NCBI RefSeq assembly: GCF_000176855.2
Contig: NC_015138.1
Location: forward strand, 3,782,001 to 3,846,000
DNA length: 64,000 bases
Source of the DNA: Paracidovorax avenae ATCC 19860
GTDB taxonomy: Bacteria; Pseudomonadota; Gammaproteobacteria; Burkholderiales; Burkholderiaceae_C
Reading direction: 5' to 3'
In this document: positions 60,687 to 64,000 of the stretch, one piece after another
Position numbering within the stretch: position 1 is the stretch's first letter
Layout: every line of letters starts with the position of its first letter
Program-made: the position numbers and the translations under genes
Notes under the pieces: generated by a model
The model's database searches: none
What the model was told of the DNA's origin: nothing
The model's input: the letters and a program-made list of their open reading frames with translations, nothing else

Positions 60687-61361
60687 TCAGGCAGGCAGGG
60701 CCGCGCGCAGGCCGTCGCCGTACGGCGAGCACAGCCAGCCGAGCGCCGCGGCATGCAGCGCCACGGTGGCCCAGAACACGGTGCGGAAGGACCGCTTGGC
60801 GGACTTGTGGCGCAGCACCTGCTGCGCCAGCAGGGCTCCGGGCCAGCCTCCGGCCAGCGCCAGGAGGTGCAAGGTCTTCTCGGAAGTGCGCCAGGCCCCC
60901 TGCTCCGCGGCCCGCTTGTCCCGCCAGTACATGAAGTAGGTCCAGGCACTCAGGCCCAGGCAGGCCACCGGAACCCAGCGGGGCATCGTGCCGACGGCCG
61001 CCAGTGCCATGCAGAACACGGCATAGGCCGGCAGCACGAGCAGGCTCGCGGTGCCCCATTGCGCGGAGCCGCCATGCGCCCCGTGGCGGCCGCGGGGCCG
61101 GGCCGGCCGTGGCGCCATGGCGGGCGCCCGGGCCGCGGACGCGCGCGCCGCGGGCGGCAGGGGCTCGACGCGGCAGGCCCGCTTGCGGCCGCCGGGGCCG
61201 GCCTCCACGGCGAAGCGCACCCGCTGGCCGGCCTGGGGCCGGGACGCGCCGCCCTGGAAGGCCTTGATGTGGACGAACACCGGATCACCGCCCTGCAGCG
61301 GCTCGATGAAACCGAAACCCCGCGCGTCGTTCCAGGACGCGATCATGCCGTCGAACTGCAT
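60687..61361 (-). CDS. cold-shock-domain/DUF1294 membrane protein
   Basis: A 224-residue fusion. Residues 1-~68 are a cold-shock OB fold (MIASWNDARGFGFIEP with the RNP1-like aromatic patch, then VFVHIKAF). A basic Ala/Pro/Arg linker follows. Residues ~105-224 are a DUF1294 membrane domain with YFMYWRDKRAAEQGAWRTSE and AGGWPGALLAQQVLRHK. This architecture is common in proteobacteria and its function is not known; RNA binding at the membrane is a reasonable guess. It lies 9 bp after the cyclase-PilZ gene. Confidence 0.9.
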   Translation of the reverse strand: MQFDGMIASWNDARGFGFIEPLQGGDPVFVHIKAFQGGASRPQAGQRVRFAVEAGPGGRKRACRVEPLPPAARASAARAPAMAPRPARPRGRHGAHGGSAQWGTASLLVLPAYAVFCMALAAVGTMPRWVPVACLGLSAWTYFMYWRDKRAAEQGAWRTSEKTLHLLALAGGWPGALLAQQVLRHKSAKRSFRTVFWATVALHAAALGWLCSPYGDGLRAALPA

Positions 61362-61369
61362 GCGCGCCG

Positions 61370-62410
61370 TCAGCCGGAGGCCACCATGCCCTGCACGAAG
61401 CGCCGCACCTGGGCATCGAACTCCGCGCTGGTGGCGGTGAACTCCACCCCGGCCAGCACCTGGGGGCCCGTGGTGTTGAGGGTGACCACGCGCGCATACA
61501 CGTCCCGCGCCTGGTAGCGTGCGATCGGCAGGTCGAACGCGAGCCGCAGCTCGCCGTGCAGCGGCACCGGCTCGCCCAGTTCCAGCAACGCGCCGTGGTA
61601 GCCCATGTCACGCACCGAACAGGGCACCAGGTGGGGGAGCACCGCACCGTCCTGCACGAGCTGGCACGAGCACGGCAGGTTGGCTTCCACCCGCAGGCTG
61701 CGGCGGAATTCCTGGCGGGGTACCTTGAGCCGCCGGCCCGGTACTGCCACCAGCTCGCGCAGCGGCAGGGGCTCGGAACGGCCCTTGACGAAGACATGGG
61801 TCGGCGCCGATACCGACGCCATCGTCCAGCAGCGCTGGTACACCGCCTCGCTCACCAGCACCTGTCCGCGCAGCGCGAAGGCGCGAAGCTGGGAAGCCTC
61901 GGACACGACCGTGCCCAGCAGCACGGGTGCCTGGCGCCCGCCACCGGACGGCGCGAAGTCGCCCACCAGCGCGGAGCCGAAGGCGATGCCCACGCCCACG
62001 TACACCGGGGGCAACCGGTCCTGGCGGAAGGCGTCGTTCAGGTCCTTGAGCGCCATCTGCAGCGCCACGGCATACATGGCCGCGCGCTGTACGCCGCCCT
62101 CGTCGCCCTTGCCATCGCCCTCCTGCTTGCCTTCTTCCGGCGGGAACAGCACCGCGGCGCCCTCGCCCGTCCAGTGGGCGAGCACGCCGCCATAGGCGGG
62201 CAGCAGTCCGCGCAGGCAGCCGATCACGCGCTCCATCCAGTCGCGGGCCTGGGCAGGCGGCATCGACGAGGCCACCTGCGCGAAATCGCGGATGCCGGCC
62301 TTGAGCAGCGTGACTTCGCGCTCCTGCAGGAAAGGTGTCCCGGTGACCGCGGACACGGGTGCGCCGGGCGCGGAAGGAGCGTCGGGGCCGGGAGCGGGAG
62401 GAACAGGCAT
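61370..62410 (-). CDS. degenerate nucleotidyl-cyclase domain fused to PilZ
   Basis: A 346-residue protein. Residues ~25-215 follow the class III adenylate/guanylate cyclase fold (TLLKAGIRDFAQVASSM, HWTGEGAAVLFPP, VGVGIAFGSALVGDF), but the usual first metal Asp is Gly in KAGIRDF and the GDG turn reads GEG. Catalysis is therefore doubtful. Residues ~240-340 are a PilZ domain with the Arg-rich entry PRQEFRRSLRVEANL, while the DxSxxG motif appears as DMGYHG. It may bind c-di-GMP weakly and use the cyclase fold as a regulatory domain. ATG at 62410 is preferred; an upstream in-frame start is possible. Confidence 0.82.
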   Translation of the reverse strand: MPVPPAPGPDAPSAPGAPVSAVTGTPFLQEREVTLLKAGIRDFAQVASSMPPAQARDWMERVIGCLRGLLPAYGGVLAHWTGEGAAVLFPPEEGKQEGDGKGDEGGVQRAAMYAVALQMALKDLNDAFRQDRLPPVYVGVGIAFGSALVGDFAPSGGGRQAPVLLGTVVSEASQLRAFALRGQVLVSEAVYQRCWTMASVSAPTHVFVKGRSEPLPLRELVAVPGRRLKVPRQEFRRSLRVEANLPCSCQLVQDGAVLPHLVPCSVRDMGYHGALLELGEPVPLHGELRLAFDLPIARYQARDVYARVVTLNTTGPQVLAGVEFTATSAEFDAQVRRFVQGMVASG

Positions 62411-62640
62411 AGAGGGCAAGGGCCGTGCGCGGGTCTCGGTGGATCGGTCCGTCGGGATTCGTCGCCGGGTGGCCCCGAGAGCGCAACCGGCATCCGGCAG
62501 CATAGGCGGACGGCCGCTCGGCGGTCAAGCCGCGCGGCAGCCCCCTGCCCGTGCCACGGCCGGGCCGGCGTGGCTCCGTCGCTTCGGCGTCACACCCGGC
62601 AGGCGCTCCCCGCGCACGCGCAGGCCGCCCGCCCGGCCCG

Positions 62641-63345
62641 TCAGATCGCGACCAGTTGCCGGATGCCCCGCGCCTGCATCTCGCTGCCGGGCCCGCGCGC
62701 GATCACTTCGCCCCGCTCCATCACGAGGTACTCGTCGGCCAGCTCCTCGGCGAAGTCGTAGTACTGCTCGCACAGCAGCACGGACACCGGATGGCCGTCC
62801 AGCCCCTCGTCCGCGAGGCGCCGGATCACCCGGCCGATGTCCTTGATGATGCTGGGCTGGATGCCTTCGGTCGGTTCGTCCAGGATCAGCAGCCGCGGGC
62901 TGGGCGCGAGCGCCCGCGCGATCGCCAGTTGCTGCTGCTGCCCGCCCGACAGGTCCCCGCCGCGCCGGCCCAGCATCTGCCGCAGCACCGGGAACAGCGT
63001 GTAGAGATGCTCCGGCACGGGCGTGGAGCCGCTCTTGTAGGCCAGGCCCATGCGCAGGTTCTCTTCCACCGTCAGCCGGCCGAAGATCTCGCGGCCCTGC
63101 GGCACGAAGCCGATGCCGGCGCGGGCGCGCTCGTAGGGCGTGCGGCCCTGGATCGGCTGGCCCTCCCAGGTGATGGTTCCGCTGCGGATGGGCACCAGGC
63201 CCATGAGGCTCTTGAGCAGCGTGGTCTTGCCGACACCGTTGCGGCCGAGGAGGACCGTGACCTTGCCGGGGGCGGCGTCGAGGCTCACGTCGCGGAGGAT
63301 GTGGGAGCCGCCGTAGTACTGGTGGAGGTTGTGGACGGTGAGCAT
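62641..63345 (-). CDS. urtE: urea ABC transporter ATP-binding subunit UrtE
   Basis: A 234-residue LivF/UrtE-type ATPase. Walker A GRNGVGKTT, signature LSGGQQQQLAIARAL, Walker B LLILDEPTEGIQPSI. The phrase EPTEGIQPSIIKDIG and the N terminus VHNLHQYYGGSHILRDV identify UrtE rather than the amino-acid LivF. It is normally the last gene of urtABCDE and powers high-affinity urea uptake. Here the 655 bases upstream, to the end of the window, contain repeats and no urtD, so it is separated from its usual partner. Confidence 0.93.
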   Translation of the reverse strand: MLTVHNLHQYYGGSHILRDVSLDAAPGKVTVLLGRNGVGKTTLLKSLMGLVPIRSGTITWEGQPIQGRTPYERARAGIGFVPQGREIFGRLTVEENLRMGLAYKSGSTPVPEHLYTLFPVLRQMLGRRGGDLSGGQQQQLAIARALAPSPRLLILDEPTEGIQPSIIKDIGRVIRRLADEGLDGHPVSVLLCEQYYDFAEELADEYLVMERGEVIARGPGSEMQARGIRQLVAI

Positions 63346-63396
63346 GTTTTAGGTTCTTTTTAAGGGCGGGGGCCGGGTCTCGCCCCGGCGGGCGAG

Positions 63397-63428
63397 GTAC
63401 TTTTCTTTGCTTCGCCAAAGAAAAGTAC
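63397..63428. repeat. perfect hairpin GTACTTTTCTTTG/CAAAGAAAAGTAC
   Basis: A 13-bp perfect stem around a 6-base loop (CTTCGC). On either strand it could form a stable RNA hairpin with an A- or U-rich stem, so it may stop transcription or mark the end of the repeat element. Confidence 0.9.
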
Positions 63429-63458
63429 CCAAAAGAAAGGCGACCCTGCTGTCTGCGA

Positions 63459-63485
63459 CCCCGTTCGCCCGCAGGGCGAACGGGG
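63459..63485. repeat. perfect GC hairpin, 12-bp stem
   Basis: CCCCGTTCGCCC, loop GCA, GGGCGAACGGGG. It has no U-run after it, so it is not a classical terminator. Confidence 0.9.
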
Positions 63486-63513
63486 CAACCTGGGGTGCTC
63501 GGGGGTGGGGTGT

Positions 63514-63923
63514 GCCGTGGAACTCGCTGCGCGCACTCCGTGCGCTCCGCTCGGACAACCACGGCAAGTCAGTTCACGATGCGGGCGTGTCCTGCGGCAC
63601 GCCCGCCACCCCACCCCCTGCGCGCCCCAGGCGCATCCAGAAGGGGTGATACGGGCCTTCGCGTTGCTCGGCCTCCAAGCCATCGCTGCGCTCGGCAAAA
63701 GCACATGCGCTCTGCTCCCCAAAATACGTGCGCGGTGCGCAGCACTCGCGCACCCCAGGCCGAGCGAAGCAATGGCCCGTATGCTGCACCCCGCCCTCGT
63801 GGCTGCGCCGAGGAGCGCAGGAGGCAAGGCGCGCAGGCGTGCCGAAGGACACGCCTGCCTCGTGATCTGACTGGCTGCGGTTGTCCGAGCGGAGCGCGCC
63901 AGCGCGCAGCGAGTTCCGCAGCC
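63514..63923. repeat. ~410-bp imperfect palindrome
   Basis: The outer arms 63514-63602 and 63838-63923 are inverted copies of each other with scattered mismatches (for example AACTCGCTGCGCGC and CTCCGCTCGGACAACC occur in both, inverted). The similarity continues inward through GATACGGGCC/GGCCCGTATG and GTTGCTCGGCCT-type segments toward a centre near 63718. Such a structure resembles a MITE or another non-autonomous element; no transposase or target duplication is visible. Confidence 0.8.
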
Positions 63924-63951
63924 GCGCCTTGCCTCCGAGCACCGCAGGCTG

Positions 63952-63980
63952 CCCCCTTCGCCCCTCCGGGGCGAAGGGGG
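63952..63980. repeat. perfect GC hairpin, 13-bp stem
   Basis: CCCCCTTCGCCCC, loop TCC, GGGGCGAAGGGGG. Same type as the hairpin at 63459-63485; together they flank the long palindrome. Confidence 0.9.
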
Positions 63981-64000
63981 ACGCAGACACCAGGGCTCGC

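Larger units (their letters stand above)
63346..64000. repeat. non-coding repeat block upstream of urtE
   Basis: No convincing gene is present in these 655 bases; open frames on both strands mirror each other because of the palindromic structure. The block consists of three compact perfect hairpins and one long imperfect palindrome, listed separately. Similar sequence beginning with the TACTTTTCTTTG hairpin is scattered in many Comamonadaceae genomes as far as I recall. Confidence 0.75.

Noticed and set aside
62450..62620. TTCG half-sites that could form further PIP boxes upstream of the cyclase-PilZ gene
   Set aside because: No second half-site occurs at the required 15-base distance.

Overview
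The window is high-GC DNA from a beta-proteobacterium, most likely a plant-associated Acidovorax/Paracidovorax (Comamonadaceae). The grounds are the gene families, the gentisate-type and indole-type catabolic genes, the type VI secretion accessory set, and two perfect plant-inducible-promoter (PIP) boxes. One PIP box lies in front of a YopJ-family effector. This is inference from content; no rRNA or tRNA is present.

Layout. 2-4068: tail of an ABC uptake operon (binding protein, two permeases, ATPase) ending in a GpdQ-like phosphodiesterase. 4128-8342: two HrpX-type (PIP-box) genes, one an unrecognised coiled-coil protein and one a YopJ/AvrRxv acetyltransferase, flanking a Na/Pi-cotransporter gene. 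8467-12373: housekeeping or accessory genes (59-aa protein, LysR regulator, tautomerase, zinc alcohol dehydrogenase, bile-acid:sodium-symporter-type carrier).

12448-32922: about 20 kb of aromatic catabolism in two minus-strand operons, with an AraC gene between them. The upper operon (SDR, StyA/IifA-like indole monooxygenase, flavin reductase, isatin-hydrolase-like cyclase, FAD oxidoreductase, outer-membrane channel) fits indole to isatin to isatinate. The lower operon (indolepyruvate-oxidoreductase-like alpha and beta, aromatic-acid MFS carrier, thioesterase, bifunctional 5-hydroxylase, gentisate-dioxygenase-like cupin, FAH-family hydrolase, nitrilase-superfamily enzyme, maleate isomerase, MarR) fits isatinate to anthraniloyl-CoA to 5-hydroxyanthranilate to maleamylpyruvate to maleamate to maleate to fumarate. 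In this scheme the keto-acid oxidoreductase makes the CoA thioester, so no CoA ligase is needed (none is visible). The nitrilase-like enzyme would release the indole nitrogen as ammonia. I consider this the most interesting system in the window. Three near-identical palindromic sites lie in the AraC/oxidoreductase intergenic region.

33188-36057: Nudix hydrolase, quinone oxidoreductase, EamA transporter. 36073-51229: a type VI secretion effector island on both strands. It holds VgrG, DUF6484-like, DUF2169, TIGR02270-like, a ketosynthase-like protein without the active-site Cys, a giant Rhs protein with a C-terminal NucA/NucB-type nuclease, and a SMI1/KNR4 immunity protein. Downstream are AT-rich TPR paralogues, an rhs remnant fused to another gene's 3' end, and a lytic-transglycosylase/membrane-protein pair.

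51354-62410: a TRAP binding protein translationally coupled to a GGDEF-EAL protein; a lipid/phosphate group (calcineurin phosphoesterase, diacylglycerol-kinase family, PAP2); an MFS exporter; a haloacid dehalogenase gene interrupted by an in-frame stop; a cold-shock/DUF1294 membrane protein; and a degenerate cyclase-PilZ protein. 62641-64000: urtE of a urea ABC transporter, preceded by at least 650 bp of hairpins and a ~410-bp imperfect palindrome.
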